From assembly GCA_964640725.1 (NCBI GenBank), contig CAZXIJ010000017.1:1-64000 (forward strand): DNA of 64,000 nt, read 5' to 3'. Positions 44,889-54,572 of this stretch are shown in pieces. How positions within the stretch are numbered: the first letter of the stretch is position 1; each line of letters starts with the position of its first letter. The notes beneath the pieces are model-generated. The model was not told the DNA's origin. It worked only from the letters and a program-made list of their open reading frames with translations, and searched no databases. The DNA comes from CALHVX01 sp964640725. Lineage in GTDB: Bacteria; Pseudomonadota; Gammaproteobacteria; Pseudomonadales; Azotimanducaceae. The translations under genes and the position numbers were made by a program.

Positions 44889-47339
44889 ATGGCAGACGAG
44901 ACAGACCGCCCGGAAAACCCCGGATCCAACGAGAAAGCGTACGATTCGGGCAGTATCAAGGTCCTCAAAGGACTCGATGCGGTCAGAAAGCGTCCCGGGA
45001 TGTATATCGGCGATACAGAAGATGGAACCGGGCTGCACCATATGGTCCAGGAGCTCGTCGACAACGCCATTGATGAAGCCCTCGCCGGACACTGCGATAC
45101 CGTCAAAGTCATCGTCCATCCGGAAGAAGCGATTACGGTCAGTGATAACGGGCGTGGAATCCCCGTCGACATTCACGAAGAAGAAGGCGTATCCGCTGTT
45201 GAAGTCATCATGACCACCCTGCACGCAGGCGGAAAATTCGATGACAACAGCTATAAGGTGTCCGGCGGTCTGCACGGCGTGGGCGTTTCCGTCGTAAACG
45301 CCCTCTCTGAATCTCTGCGGCTAAAGGTGCACCGGGACGGCAAGCTTTACGAGCAGGCGTATGAGCACGGCGTGCCCACGGCCCCTCTCGCTGAGACCGG
45401 AACAACCGATGAGCGCGGTACCGAGTGCTACTTCAAACCCTCTGCCGCGACCTTCGGCAACATTAACTTCCAGTACGATGTACTGGCCAAGCGCCTGCGG
45501 GAGCTGGCCTTTCTGAACTCCGGCGTCCGAATTCTGTTGACCGACGAACGAGACGACAAGGCAGAGGAGTTCTACTACGAAGGCGGGTTAAAAGCCTTTG
45601 TGGAGTACCTCAACCAGAACAAGAGTGACCTGAACGAAGTATTCCACTTCACCTCCCAGCGGGAGGAAGACGGGGTTGGCGTCGAAGTTGCAATGCAGTG
45701 GAACGACGGCTACCAGGAGCAGGTTTTTACCTACACCAACAATATCCCTCAGGGCGATGGCGGCACGCACCTGGCTGGTTTTCGAGCAGCGCTAACGCGC
45801 ACCCTCAACAGCTATATTGAGCGCGAGGGGTTGGTCAAGAAGGCCGGCGTCGCGACCACCGGCGATGACGCGCGTGAAGGGCTGACCGCTGTGGTTTCCG
45901 TGAAGGTACCCGACCCCAAGTTCAGCTCTCAAACCAAGGACAAACTGGTCTCCAGCGAGGTCAAAACTGCCGTTGAGCAAGAGTTGGGCAAGTATTTTGC
46001 TCAATACCTCGAGGAAAAGCCCAACGATGCCAAGGCTGTCGTCTCCAAGATGATCGAGGCCGCCAGGGCCCGGGACGCGGCGCGCAAGGCGCGAGAAATG
46101 ACGCGCCGCAAAGGCGCCCTGGATATCGCTGGCTTGCCGGGCAAGCTGGCGGACTGCCAGGAAAAAGACCCGGTGCTTTCCGAGCTGTACCTGGTGGAGG
46201 GCGACTCCGCCGGCGGCAGTGCCAAGCAGGGCCGCGACCGACGGACTCAGGCCATCCTGCCCCTGCGCGGCAAAATTCTGAATGTCGAGAAGGCGCGCTT
46301 CGACAAGATGCTCTCCTCCCAGGAGGTTGGCACTCTGGTGACGGCCCTTGGCTGCGGCATCGGGCGCGGCGAGTTCGACCCGGACAAGCTGCGCTACCAC
46401 AGCATCATCATCATGACGGATGCGGACGTGGACGGTTCTCACATTCGCACGCTGCTGCTGACGTTCTTCTTTCGACAGATGCCGGAGCTCATTGAGCGTG
46501 GCCACATCTTCATTGCGCAGCCGCCCCTCTACAAGGTCAAGAAAGGCAAACAGGAGCGCTACGTTAAAGACGACGAAGAGCTGAACGAGTACTTCCTGGG
46601 CGTGGCGCTCGACGGCGCTCGCCTGTTGCCGAGTGCAGACGCTGTTGCCGGCATTCAGGGCGAGCCGCTGGAAAAACTGTCCCGGCAGTTCGCGGCGCTG
46701 CGCAAACGGCTCCAGCGGGTCGCGCGCATTGTGCCCCTGGAAGTGAGTGAAGCGTTGGTTGGCTTGTCACCCGTCGACGCGGAATCGCTCGCTAAGGAAG
46801 CTGTGATGAGCGAGTTCGCCCAGTCTCTGGAGGCAGCGCTGGACGATGGCCGGGTACCGCCGCCCGCGGTCAGCCTGCAGTTTGATGCAGAAAACCAGGT
46901 CTACCTGCCGCTCGTCGAAATCAATATTCACGGGCTAACAGAGCAGACGATTCTGACTCGATCGTTCTTTGACGGTGCAGACTACCGCAACATTCTCGCA
47001 ATGCGGGAAAGCCTTGAAGGCCTGCTGTCCGCCGATGCCGTTGTTTCCCGGGGCGAAAAGCAGGAGAGCGTGCAGACCTTCGCTGATGCTTACGACTGGC
47101 TGCTCGACGAGGCGCGCCGCGGGGTGGATATGCAGCGGTACAAAGGGCTGGGGGAAATGAACCCGGACCAGCTGTGGAACACCACTATGGACCCGGACGT
47201 GCGGCGCATGCTGCGCGTTACTGTCGATGACGCGATCGCTGCCGATCAGATGTTTACCACCCTCATGGGCGATCAGGTGGAACCGCGTCGCGAGTTCATC
47301 GAGACCAACGCCCTGTCCGTGGTGAACCTGGACGTCTAG
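44889..47339 (+). CDS. gyrB: DNA gyrase subunit B
   Basis: 816 residues, the gammaproteobacterial long form with the extra segment inside the TOPRIM region (about 560-740). The GHKL ATPase has E-L-V-D-N-A-I-D-E-A and G-G-L-H-G-V-G-V-S-V-V-N; TOPRIM has V-E-G-D-S-A-G-G-S-A-K-Q-G-R and M-T-D-A-D-V-D-G-S-H-I. With GyrA it introduces negative supercoils. A good RBS (GAGGCGAACAGG) precedes it. The stop overlaps the convergent acyltransferase stop. Confidence 0.99.
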   Translation: MADETDRPENPGSNEKAYDSGSIKVLKGLDAVRKRPGMYIGDTEDGTGLHHMVQELVDNAIDEALAGHCDTVKVIVHPEEAITVSDNGRGIPVDIHEEEGVSAVEVIMTTLHAGGKFDDNSYKVSGGLHGVGVSVVNALSESLRLKVHRDGKLYEQAYEHGVPTAPLAETGTTDERGTECYFKPSAATFGNINFQYDVLAKRLRELAFLNSGVRILLTDERDDKAEEFYYEGGLKAFVEYLNQNKSDLNEVFHFTSQREEDGVGVEVAMQWNDGYQEQVFTYTNNIPQGDGGTHLAGFRAALTRTLNSYIEREGLVKKAGVATTGDDAREGLTAVVSVKVPDPKFSSQTKDKLVSSEVKTAVEQELGKYFAQYLEEKPNDAKAVVSKMIEAARARDAARKAREMTRRKGALDIAGLPGKLADCQEKDPVLSELYLVEGDSAGGSAKQGRDRRTQAILPLRGKILNVEKARFDKMLSSQEVGTLVTALGCGIGRGEFDPDKLRYHSIIIMTDADVDGSHIRTLLLTFFFRQMPELIERGHIFIAQPPLYKVKKGKQERYVKDDEELNEYFLGVALDGARLLPSADAVAGIQGEPLEKLSRQFAALRKRLQRVARIVPLEVSEALVGLSPVDAESLAKEAVMSEFAQSLEAALDDGRVPPPAVSLQFDAENQVYLPLVEINIHGLTEQTILTRSFFDGADYRNILAMRESLEGLLSADAVVSRGEKQESVQTFADAYDWLLDEARRGVDMQRYKGLGEMNPDQLWNTTMDPDVRRMLRVTVDDAIAADQMFTTLMGDQVEPRREFIETNALSVVNLDV

Positions 47340-48109
47340 GCTGCTGCGTCTGCGGCGGCGCTGACGGGTGCGCCAGCCAGTTCCTGGGTCATTGCCGTAA
47401 GCACTTCGTGCGCGCGTGCGTTGATGGCTTTCGCCGACAGCCCCTCGGTGCTGATGGGCGGCGCAATACGCACGCGAATGAGCCCCGGCGACTTGATGAA
47501 GTTGTGCGCGGGCCAGCAGCGACCCGCATCGTGGGCGATGACCAGGACCGGTACCCCGCTGTTGGCAGCCAGCACGCCGCCTCCGGCCTGGAATGCCTTG
47601 ACCTCTGCCGGCGGCGTTCGGGTCCCTTCGGGAAACACCAGAACCCAGATCCCTTCGGCCAGCCGCTCCTTGCCTTTGCGAATCAGCTGCTTGAGCGCTG
47701 CGCGAGGCTCTTTGCGATTGATGGCGATGGGGCGCAGCATCCGGAAGGCCCAGCCGAAAAAGGGAATATCGAGCAGCTCCTTTTTAATAATGGTGGCCTG
47801 AGGGCGGAACAGGTTCTGGAGCGCGAGGGTTTCCCAGGTGCTTTCGTGTTTGGCGAACAGGATGCAAGGTTGCGCCGGAATGTGCTCCAGCCCTTCGACC
47901 TGGTGACGAATACCGCAGGTCAGAAAGAGCCAGGCCAGGATCATGCGAGTCCACAGACCGATGATGAAGTCGAAGCGCATGCGGTAGGGCATCAACCAGC
48001 CGAGCAGAATGGACAGGGTGCCCCAGATAATCGTGATCACCGTGTAACCGGTGTAGAACATCGATGCCTGCAGGTAGCGAATCGCTTTTAGCGGATACGG
48101 GACGGTCAC
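47336..48109 (-). CDS. plsC: 1-acyl-sn-glycerol-3-phosphate acyltransferase-like protein
   Basis: 257 residues with an N-terminal membrane stretch. The catalytic block is F-A-K-H-E-S-T-W-E-T (H-x4-E in place of the usual H-x4-D) and the substrate block is F-P-E-G-T-R-T-P-P. It probably acylates lysophosphatidic acid at the inner membrane; another glycerophospholipid acceptor is possible. GTG 48109 overlaps the gmhB stop by 4 bases (GTGA). Confidence 0.85.
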   Translation of the reverse strand: MTVPYPLKAIRYLQASMFYTGYTVITIIWGTLSILLGWLMPYRMRFDFIIGLWTRMILAWLFLTCGIRHQVEGLEHIPAQPCILFAKHESTWETLALQNLFRPQATIIKKELLDIPFFGWAFRMLRPIAINRKEPRAALKQLIRKGKERLAEGIWVLVFPEGTRTPPAEVKAFQAGGGVLAANSGVPVLVIAHDAGRCWPAHNFIKSPGLIRVRIAPPISTEGLSAKAINARAHEVLTAMTQELAGAPVSAAADAAA

Positions 48110-48717
48110 AAAGCAGCGCCCAGGTCGCTGTCGGCTGCGCCGTCATTGTCGAGGATGGTTCTGGCGAATTGCGCCAGGTCGTTAAAGATCATGGGTGGCT
48201 CTTTCGGGTGGGCGCGACGTTCGGGGTGAGAGGGCCCGACGGAAGACAGGCGAACCTCGGTACGCTGGCCGTTGCCGGTGCGAACCAGTATCGGTTGGAC
48301 ACCGGCGGCCTCCGCCGCCTGCAGGTCTCGCAGCGAGTCGCCCACAAAGCAGGTCTGGTTCGGGCTGGCACCCAGCCCCTGCATGGCCTTGTGCAACATG
48401 GCGGGGCCTGGTTTGCGGCAGTCGCAGCCGTCGTCCGGGTGATGGGGGCAAAACACGACGACTGACAGGTCCGCGCCGAGTTCGGCCAGCGCGTCGTGCA
48501 TGCGTTGATGGATGCCTTCCAGGGCTTCCCGGGTGAGAATGCCTCGACCAATACCCGCCTGGTTCGTGCAGATGCCAACCAGGCGCCCCGCCTGGCGTAA
48601 CCGGGCGATGGCTTCCAGCGCGCCGGGCAGGGGCCGCCACTCCGCCGCTGACTTGATATAGTCAGGGGAGTCTTCGTTGATGACGCCATCGCGGTCCAGC
48701 AGGATCAATTTGAACAT
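48106..48717 (-). CDS. gmhB: D-glycero-D-manno-heptose 1,7-bisphosphate 7-phosphatase
   Basis: 203 residues, HAD superfamily. The catalytic block is L-L-D-R-D-G-V-I-N; the zinc-binding loop is C-P-H-H-P-D-D-G-C-D-C-R-K-P, typical of GmhB; the last motif is V-G-D-S-L-R-D-L. It supplies heptose for lipopolysaccharide. The pair with plsC is common, often next to glyS in related bacteria; glyS is not here. Confidence 0.92.
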   Translation of the reverse strand: MFKLILLDRDGVINEDSPDYIKSAAEWRPLPGALEAIARLRQAGRLVGICTNQAGIGRGILTREALEGIHQRMHDALAELGADLSVVVFCPHHPDDGCDCRKPGPAMLHKAMQGLGASPNQTCFVGDSLRDLQAAEAAGVQPILVRTGNGQRTEVRLSSVGPSHPERRAHPKEPPMIFNDLAQFARTILDNDGAADSDLGAAL

Positions 48718-48755
48718 GGGGGCCCCTCGGGTCGCGCTGCAATCTAAGGGATCAC

Positions 48756-49367
48756 ATGGGACGGGTCAAAAAGGAGCGTTGCGGCTGGTGCGGCAGCGAC
48801 CCTGACTACATCGCTTATCACGATGATGAGTGGGGCATGCCTGATACCGACAGCGCGGCGCTGTTCGAGTTGCTGATGCTCGAAGGCATGCAGGCTGGCC
48901 TTGCCTGGATCACTGTACTGAAAAAACGCCCTCGAATGCGCGAGCGTTTTTTCGGCTTCGATGTGGACAAGCTGGCGCGGGCCAGCAACCGCAATGTGGA
49001 GAGCTGGCTGAAGGACGCGGGCCTGATCCGCCACCGGGGCAAGCTCGAGGCACTGATCAGCAATGCCCGGGTGACTCGCCAGCTGGATCAGCCGCTGGCC
49101 GACCTGATCTGGTCCTTTGTCGGGCACCGCCCGGTTCAAAACCGTTTCGAGACCCTGTCCCAGGTGCCGGCCAAAACCGAGACGGCGGAAGCCCTGTCGA
49201 AGTATCTGAAGCAGCTGGGCTACAAGTTTGTCGGCCCCACGATTTGTTACGCCTTCATGCAGAGTGCAGGGTTAGTGAATGATCACTTACTTGGGTGCCC
49301 AAGCTATGCGGCGTGCGAGCGTACCGGTAAAGCCATGGGCATGGTCCCGCAAGCGAGCAAGCGCTGA
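48756..49367 (+). CDS. tag: DNA-3-methyladenine glycosylase I
   Basis: 203 residues. The N-terminal R-C-G-W-C-G-S-D-P-D-Y-I-A-Y-H-D-D-E-W-G carries the Cys and His that bind zinc, completed near the end by N-D-H-L-L-G-C. It removes 3-methyladenine from alkylated DNA by base excision. Divergent from gmhB, and 2 bases ahead of the acyltransferase start. Confidence 0.93.
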   Translation: MGRVKKERCGWCGSDPDYIAYHDDEWGMPDTDSAALFELLMLEGMQAGLAWITVLKKRPRMRERFFGFDVDKLARASNRNVESWLKDAGLIRHRGKLEALISNARVTRQLDQPLADLIWSFVGHRPVQNRFETLSQVPAKTETAEALSKYLKQLGYKFVGPTICYAFMQSAGLVNDHLLGCPSYAACERTGKAMGMVPQASKR

Positions 49368-49369
49368 GC

Positions 49370-50302
49370 TTGGCCGCTCGCGGGACCGCCCCCCAACGCC
49401 AGCGTCGGCCCACCCGGCGGCCCGGACGGTTTGCCGGTGCCCTGATTCGCGGAATCATTTATCTGTTCAGCAAGTTGCCTCTTGGAGTCGCCCGATCGTT
49501 GAGCGCTGCCCTGGCCGGCGCCGCCTGGCGGTTCGGCTACGCGGGCAAGACCGTCGCGATCGCCAACGTCGCGCACTGTCAGAATGCGCTGCCTCTGGCT
49601 GATTCCGGTGCCCTCGCCCGGGACGCCGCCCGGCAAACCGCCTGGCTGTTCGCCGAGCAGGGCATGGTCTGGCACTGGCCAAGATCCCGCTGGGCGCAGC
49701 TGATTGACGATGAACCTTTCGGCGACCAGCTTCGGCAACTCACTGCTGGCGATGCCCAGGGCGTTCTGTTGCTGGTGCCCCATCTGGGCAACTGGGAGCT
49801 CTTCAGCCTGTACCTGGGGGGCTTTGGCGTGACCGCTCTTTACGATCCACCCCGGCTGATGAGTCTCGATGCCCCGATTCGCGATGCGCGGGAGCGAAAT
49901 GGTGCAACATTGTTGCCCATAGACCGGAGCGGCCTGAAGGGCATGCTCCACGCCCTGGATCACGGTGGGCTGGTGGCGTTGCTCCCGGATCAGGTCCCGG
50001 ATCGCAACGCTGGCGTCTATGCCCCGTTCTTTGGGCAGCCTGCGCTGACCATGACTCTGGCTCATCGGCTCATTCGTCGCTCGGCGCCGCGCGTCCTGGT
50101 GGGCGCCTTGCTGCGGCAGGGCGATCGCTTTCGGGTCGTGCTCGAAGCTGCGGACGCGGCGATTGCTGACCCCGACCCGGTGGTGAGCGCTCGGGCGATG
50201 AACGCGGCGTTGGAGGCGCTGATTGCGCAGGCCCCGGAGCAGTACCAGTGGGGCTACAAGCGTTTCAAGCGGCTGCCCCCGGAGCATCCCCGGCTCTACT
50301 GA
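49370..50302 (+). CDS. LpxL/HtrB-family lipid A acyltransferase
   Basis: 310 residues from TTG 49370; a later start cannot be excluded, since the first 20 residues are low-complexity Arg/Pro/Ala. The family block V-P-H-L-G-N-W-E-L (H-x4-E) and an L-P-D-Q-V-P region are present. It transfers a secondary acyl chain to lipid A at the inner membrane. The tag gene just upstream is probably unrelated in function. Confidence 0.88.
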   Translation: MAARGTAPQRQRRPTRRPGRFAGALIRGIIYLFSKLPLGVARSLSAALAGAAWRFGYAGKTVAIANVAHCQNALPLADSGALARDAARQTAWLFAEQGMVWHWPRSRWAQLIDDEPFGDQLRQLTAGDAQGVLLLVPHLGNWELFSLYLGGFGVTALYDPPRLMSLDAPIRDARERNGATLLPIDRSGLKGMLHALDHGGLVALLPDQVPDRNAGVYAPFFGQPALTMTLAHRLIRRSAPRVLVGALLRQGDRFRVVLEAADAAIADPDPVVSARAMNAALEALIAQAPEQYQWGYKRFKRLPPEHPRLY

Positions 50303-50317
50303 CTTCTTTGCGGGTCG

Positions 50318-51757
50318 CTAGCGCCGCCAGAACTCCGGGGTAAACACCACCAGCAGCGTGAAGATTTCGAGCCGGCCGAGCAACATCGCAAAGATCAGAA
50401 GCCACTTCGCAGAGTCGGGCAGCGAGCCGTAGTTCAGAGCAACCTCGCCCAGCCCGGGACCCAGGTTGTTCAGGCAAGCGCCAACAGCGGAGAAAGCCGT
50501 GGTGAAGTCCACCTCGGTGATGAGCATCAGGATGGTCACCATGGTCAGGAACAGAATCACATAGACGGAAAAGAAGCTCCACACCGCCTCGATCACTCGA
50601 TCGGGCACCAGCTGCCGGCCCAGCTTGATCGGGAACACGCCGCTCGGGTGGATCAGGCGGCGGACTTCCCGCATGCCCTGCAGGTAGATCAGCAGCACGC
50701 GAATCATTTTGATGCCGCCGGCCGTAGAGCCCGCGCAGCCTCCGGCGAAGGCGGCGAACAGCAGCAGCACCGGAGCGACGGACGGCCAGCCGCTGAAGTC
50801 CTTGGTGGTGAAGCCGGTGGTCGTCGCCACCGACACGACCTGAAACAGGCCGTCGCGCAGCGGATCCTCGGTGGTGTTGTGGCTGAACAGTACCCACACA
50901 ACGATGGCGCCAACGGTGCCGAGCCCGAAAATGTACATTCGAAACTCCGGGTCCCGAAGGTAGATCAGCGGGTTCCGGCGACTGGCTGCAGCGAAGTGCA
51001 GCCCGAAGTTCACCCCGGAGATGATCATGAACAAAATTGCCGCGGACTCGATCGCGGGGTTATCGAAATAGCCAAGGCTCGCATCGTGCGTCGAGAAACC
51101 ACCGATCGCCACGGTGCTGAAGCTGTGGCAGATCGCGTCGAAAGGCGTCATGCCGGTCAGCCAGTAGGCCAGGGCGCAGCTGACGGTGAGGCCCAGATAG
51201 ATGTACCAGAGTGCTTTTGCGGTTTCCGTAATACGCGGCGTGATCTTGTCTTTGGTCGGCCCAGGCGTCTCGGCGCGGTAGAGCTGCATGCCGCCGATGC
51301 CGAGCATGGGCAAGATGGCGACTGCGAGCACGATGATGCCCATGCCGCCCAGCCACTGCAGCAGCTGTCGGTAGAACAGGATTGACCGTGGCAGCGCGTC
51401 GAGACCGGTGTATACGGTAGCGCCCGTTGTGGTCAGCCCGGACAGGGACTCGAAGGCGGCGTTGGTAAAACTCGAACGCAGCTCGCCGGAAAAATACAGC
51501 GGCAAGGCGCCGGACAGACCCAGCCCAAGGTAGAACAGCACGGTGATCATGAAACCGTCGCCGGCGCGAAGCTCCCGGCGATCCCGGGGCGCGAGCCACA
51601 TGGCGAGCCCGATCACGAACACGACGGCAAACGACAGCACGAAAGTGCCGATGGTTTCTTCGCCGTAGATCAACGCCACGATCACCGGTAACAGCAGGGT
51701 CATGCTGAACAGAGTCAGCAAGATGCCGGTAACGCGGGTAATGACGGCAAGGTGCAT
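50318..51757 (-). CDS. trkH: Trk potassium uptake transmembrane protein
   Basis: 479 residues. Four filter-loop glycines can be placed: T-T-T-G-A-T-V, A-I-G-G-F-S-T, T-T-G-F-T-T-K and N-N-L-G-P-G-L. It conducts K+ inward, gated by TrkA, whose gene is immediately upstream. Length matches TrkH/TrkG. Confidence 0.97.
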   Translation of the reverse strand: MHLAVITRVTGILLTLFSMTLLLPVIVALIYGEETIGTFVLSFAVVFVIGLAMWLAPRDRRELRAGDGFMITVLFYLGLGLSGALPLYFSGELRSSFTNAAFESLSGLTTTGATVYTGLDALPRSILFYRQLLQWLGGMGIIVLAVAILPMLGIGGMQLYRAETPGPTKDKITPRITETAKALWYIYLGLTVSCALAYWLTGMTPFDAICHSFSTVAIGGFSTHDASLGYFDNPAIESAAILFMIISGVNFGLHFAAASRRNPLIYLRDPEFRMYIFGLGTVGAIVVWVLFSHNTTEDPLRDGLFQVVSVATTTGFTTKDFSGWPSVAPVLLLFAAFAGGCAGSTAGGIKMIRVLLIYLQGMREVRRLIHPSGVFPIKLGRQLVPDRVIEAVWSFFSVYVILFLTMVTILMLITEVDFTTAFSAVGACLNNLGPGLGEVALNYGSLPDSAKWLLIFAMLLGRLEIFTLLVVFTPEFWRR

Positions 51758-51775
51758 GGGTGGTGTGCCTGCGGC

Positions 51776-53149
51776 CTAGAAAAAGCCGACGTCGACCTGA
51801 AAGAGCCGTTCGACGGCAGCGACTTCTTTTTTGTCGACCATGAACATAATGACGTGATCGTCGCTTTCGATGTGGGTGTTGTCGTGCGCGATCAGAACCT
51901 CTTCGCCGCGCACGAGCGCGCCGATGCTGGTGCCCGGCGGCAGGTCGACCTCGCTGATCGCCCGCCCGACGACTTTGGAAGTCTTCTTGTCGCCGTGCGC
52001 GATCGCTTCAATCGCCTCCGCAGCGCCCCGGCGCAGGCTGTGGACCATGGCGACGTCGGCGCGGCGCACGTGCGTGAGCAGGGAACTGGTGGTGGACTGC
52101 TGTGGCGAGATTGCGATGTCGATATCGCCGCCCTGCACCAGGTCCACGTAAGCGGGCTTGCTGATAAGCGACATCACTTGCCGTACGCCCAGACGCTTGG
52201 CCAGCAGGCAGGACATGATGTTGACCTCGTCATCGTTGGTCACCGCGCAGAACGCATCGCACTGCTCGATGTTTTCTTCCAGCAACAGGTCCCGGTCTGT
52301 GGCGTCGCCATTGAGCACCACGGCGCGCGTCAGAGATTCGGCCAGCTCAACGCAGCGCTCGCGATTGTACTCGATCAACTTGACGGCAAAGCGTTCCTCG
52401 ACGGCCCGGGCGAGGCGCAAGCCGATGTTGCCACCGCCCGCGATGATGACCCGCTTGAACGGTCGCTCGACCCGGCGCAGCTCGCCCATGACGGCGTTAA
52501 TGTGTTCGGCGGCCGCGATGAAGAAGACCTCGTCATCGGCCTCGATGACCGTGTTGCCCTCGGGAATGATGGCCCGCCCGCGGCGAAAAATTGCCGCGAC
52601 GCGTGTATCGACCTTGGGCATGTGCTCGCGCAGAAAGCGCAGCTCCTGGCCGACCAGCGGCCCGCCGTAGTAGGCCTTCACAGCAACGAGCTGCACGCGC
52701 CCTTCGGCAAAGTTCAGGACCTGCAGCGCCCCCGGGTGCGTCAGCAGCTCCTGAATGTGCTCCGTGACCACCACCTCGGGGTTGATGAGCACGTTGATTG
52801 GCATGTGCTCCGAGTCGAAGAAGCCGTCCCGGGACAGATAGGACGACGAGCGGATACGCGCAATTTTGGTCGGGATCTTGAACAGCGAGTAGCAGACCTG
52901 GCAAGCCACCATGTTGACCTCGTCGCTGGAAGTCGCGGCGATGAGCATGTCGGCGTCATCGGCACCGGCCCGGCGCAGCACGTCCGGGTGGGAGCCGTGT
53001 CCGTTGACGGTCTGGATATCCAGCCGGTCCCGCAGTTCCTGCAGGCGCACGGTGTCCAGATCGATCAGGGTGATATCGAAGGCTTCGTTCGCGAGGTTTT
53101 CGGCGAGCGTGCCTCCTACCTGTCCGGCCCCGATGATGATGATCTTCAT
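51776..53149 (-). CDS. trkA: Trk system regulatory subunit TrkA
   Basis: 457 residues with two RCK/TrkA-N Rossmann domains: I-I-G-A-G-Q-V-G-G-T-L at the start and V-I-I-A-G-G-G-N-I-G-L-R-L at about 230, each followed by a TrkA-C domain. Nucleotide binding controls TrkH gating. It is co-oriented with trkH and rsmB. Confidence 0.98.
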   Translation of the reverse strand: MKIIIIGAGQVGGTLAENLANEAFDITLIDLDTVRLQELRDRLDIQTVNGHGSHPDVLRRAGADDADMLIAATSSDEVNMVACQVCYSLFKIPTKIARIRSSSYLSRDGFFDSEHMPINVLINPEVVVTEHIQELLTHPGALQVLNFAEGRVQLVAVKAYYGGPLVGQELRFLREHMPKVDTRVAAIFRRGRAIIPEGNTVIEADDEVFFIAAAEHINAVMGELRRVERPFKRVIIAGGGNIGLRLARAVEERFAVKLIEYNRERCVELAESLTRAVVLNGDATDRDLLLEENIEQCDAFCAVTNDDEVNIMSCLLAKRLGVRQVMSLISKPAYVDLVQGGDIDIAISPQQSTTSSLLTHVRRADVAMVHSLRRGAAEAIEAIAHGDKKTSKVVGRAISEVDLPPGTSIGALVRGEEVLIAHDNTHIESDDHVIMFMVDKKEVAAVERLFQVDVGFF

Positions 53150-53171
53150 GGAAGGCTAGTCTTCATAGGCA

Positions 53172-54572
53172 CTATTGTAGGTGCTCGATTGCAGCATAGT
53201 AAAAACCGTCCGTTTGCGGATCTGTTGGCAGCAGCTGCCAGCCGTGCCGGGTGCTGCGGCCGGTCGGAAGGGCGAGGGGAACGGCAGCGAGGCCTGGTTC
53301 CCGGGTCAGCAGCTGCTCGACCCGGCCGTCGTTCTCCGCGGGCAGCAGGGAGCAGGTGACGTACAGCAACAGCCCGCCCGGCGCCAGCAAAGGTGCCAGA
53401 TTGGCTAGAATGGCATCCTGCAGCGCGGTGTCGTCCCCCAGGTCATCGAAATTGCGCAGCCATTTGATGTCCGGGTGCCGGCGCAGGGTGCCGCAGCCGG
53501 AACAGGGGGCGTCAATCAGGATCAGGTCCCAGGGTTCGCCGTCCCACCAGGCGCGATCACTCGCATCCCCCACGGCAAGGCGAAGGTTTGGGTGCTCAGC
53601 ATGGCCCAGGCGCTCGGCTTCTTTGCGCAGGGCCGCAAAGCGCGGCTCGCTGCGCTCGAGGGCAAGGGCACTGGCACCGGATGCATCGAGCCCGCCCTGC
53701 AGGCCGGGCGCCTCCAGCAGCGCGAAAAGCTTGCCGCCCGGCGCAGAGCAGGCGTCCAGGAATCGCCGGGGCGACTCGGAAAAGCCCGGGCGCAGCTGCT
53801 CGACCAGGTCGGCGACCAGCATGGCGCCGGCATCCTGCACGGCGACCAGGCCTGCATCGAACCCCGGCAGCCCGGTGCTGGGGATGGCCTGATCCAGGGT
53901 GCGTCCGGCGCCCGCCGGGGCTTCCCTCGAGGCCAGGCCCGCGGCGTTCAGCTGTTCAAGGTACGCATCGACCGACAGCTGACGACGGTTGACCCGCAGG
54001 GACATGGGCGCGCGGCGCGACAGGGCCTGACTGATTGCCTCGGCATCGGCCGGATAGTGTGCCGCCAGCTGTGCCCGCAGCGCGGCTGGCAGGTCGGCCG
54101 GGTGCGTTGCGATGGCTGGCGCATCCGGGTCGTTGGCTTCCTTGTCAGCGGGGAGTGTGGCGCGTTGTTTCAGCAGGCGACGCAGGCAGGCGTTGATGAG
54201 CCCACCGGCCCAGGGCTGCTTAAGCTTGCGCGCGGCCGTGACCGTTGCCGCGACCGCGGCGTGATCCGGTGTGCTCAGGGCGAGAAGCTGATAGATCCCA
54301 ACCACCAGCAGAGACAGCACGTCCTGGTCCTTGCCCCGTAGCGGCTTGTCCAGCAACGTGTTGGCCGTGGCCAGCAGCGCGCCGTAGTGGCGGCAGGTGC
54401 CGTACAGCAACGCCCGTCCCAGGGGGCTCAGCCCTGGCTCTGGCAACGATTGCTCGTACTGGTCCAGGGTGCGGCCGCGACGCAGCACGGCGGTCAGCCC
54501 GCGGGCAGCGACCAGACGATCGCGGTGCCCGTCCCGATCGTCGGTTTGCCCGGCTCTGCGCGCGCCGGTCAC
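53172..54572 (-). CDS. rsmB: 16S rRNA (cytosine967-C5) methyltransferase
   Basis: 466 residues. The N-terminal NusB-like domain has A-L-L-Y-G-T-C-R-H-Y; the catalytic half has the SAM loop L-D-A-C-S-A-P-G-G-K, the first active Cys in D-A-P-C-S-G-C-G-T-L-R-R-H-P-D and the second in Y-V-T-C-S-L. The start overlaps the fmt stop by 4 bases. Confidence 0.97.
   Translation of the reverse strand: MTGARRAGQTDDRDGHRDRLVAARGLTAVLRRGRTLDQYEQSLPEPGLSPLGRALLYGTCRHYGALLATANTLLDKPLRGKDQDVLSLLVVGIYQLLALSTPDHAAVAATVTAARKLKQPWAGGLINACLRRLLKQRATLPADKEANDPDAPAIATHPADLPAALRAQLAAHYPADAEAISQALSRRAPMSLRVNRRQLSVDAYLEQLNAAGLASREAPAGAGRTLDQAIPSTGLPGFDAGLVAVQDAGAMLVADLVEQLRPGFSESPRRFLDACSAPGGKLFALLEAPGLQGGLDASGASALALERSEPRFAALRKEAERLGHAEHPNLRLAVGDASDRAWWDGEPWDLILIDAPCSGCGTLRRHPDIKWLRNFDDLGDDTALQDAILANLAPLLAPGGLLLYVTCSLLPAENDGRVEQLLTREPGLAAVPLALPTGRSTRHGWQLLPTDPQTDGFYYAAIEHLQ

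Noticed and set aside
51752..53359. 535-codon open frame opposite trkA
   Set aside because: Shadow of trkA; no family resemblance, no RBS.
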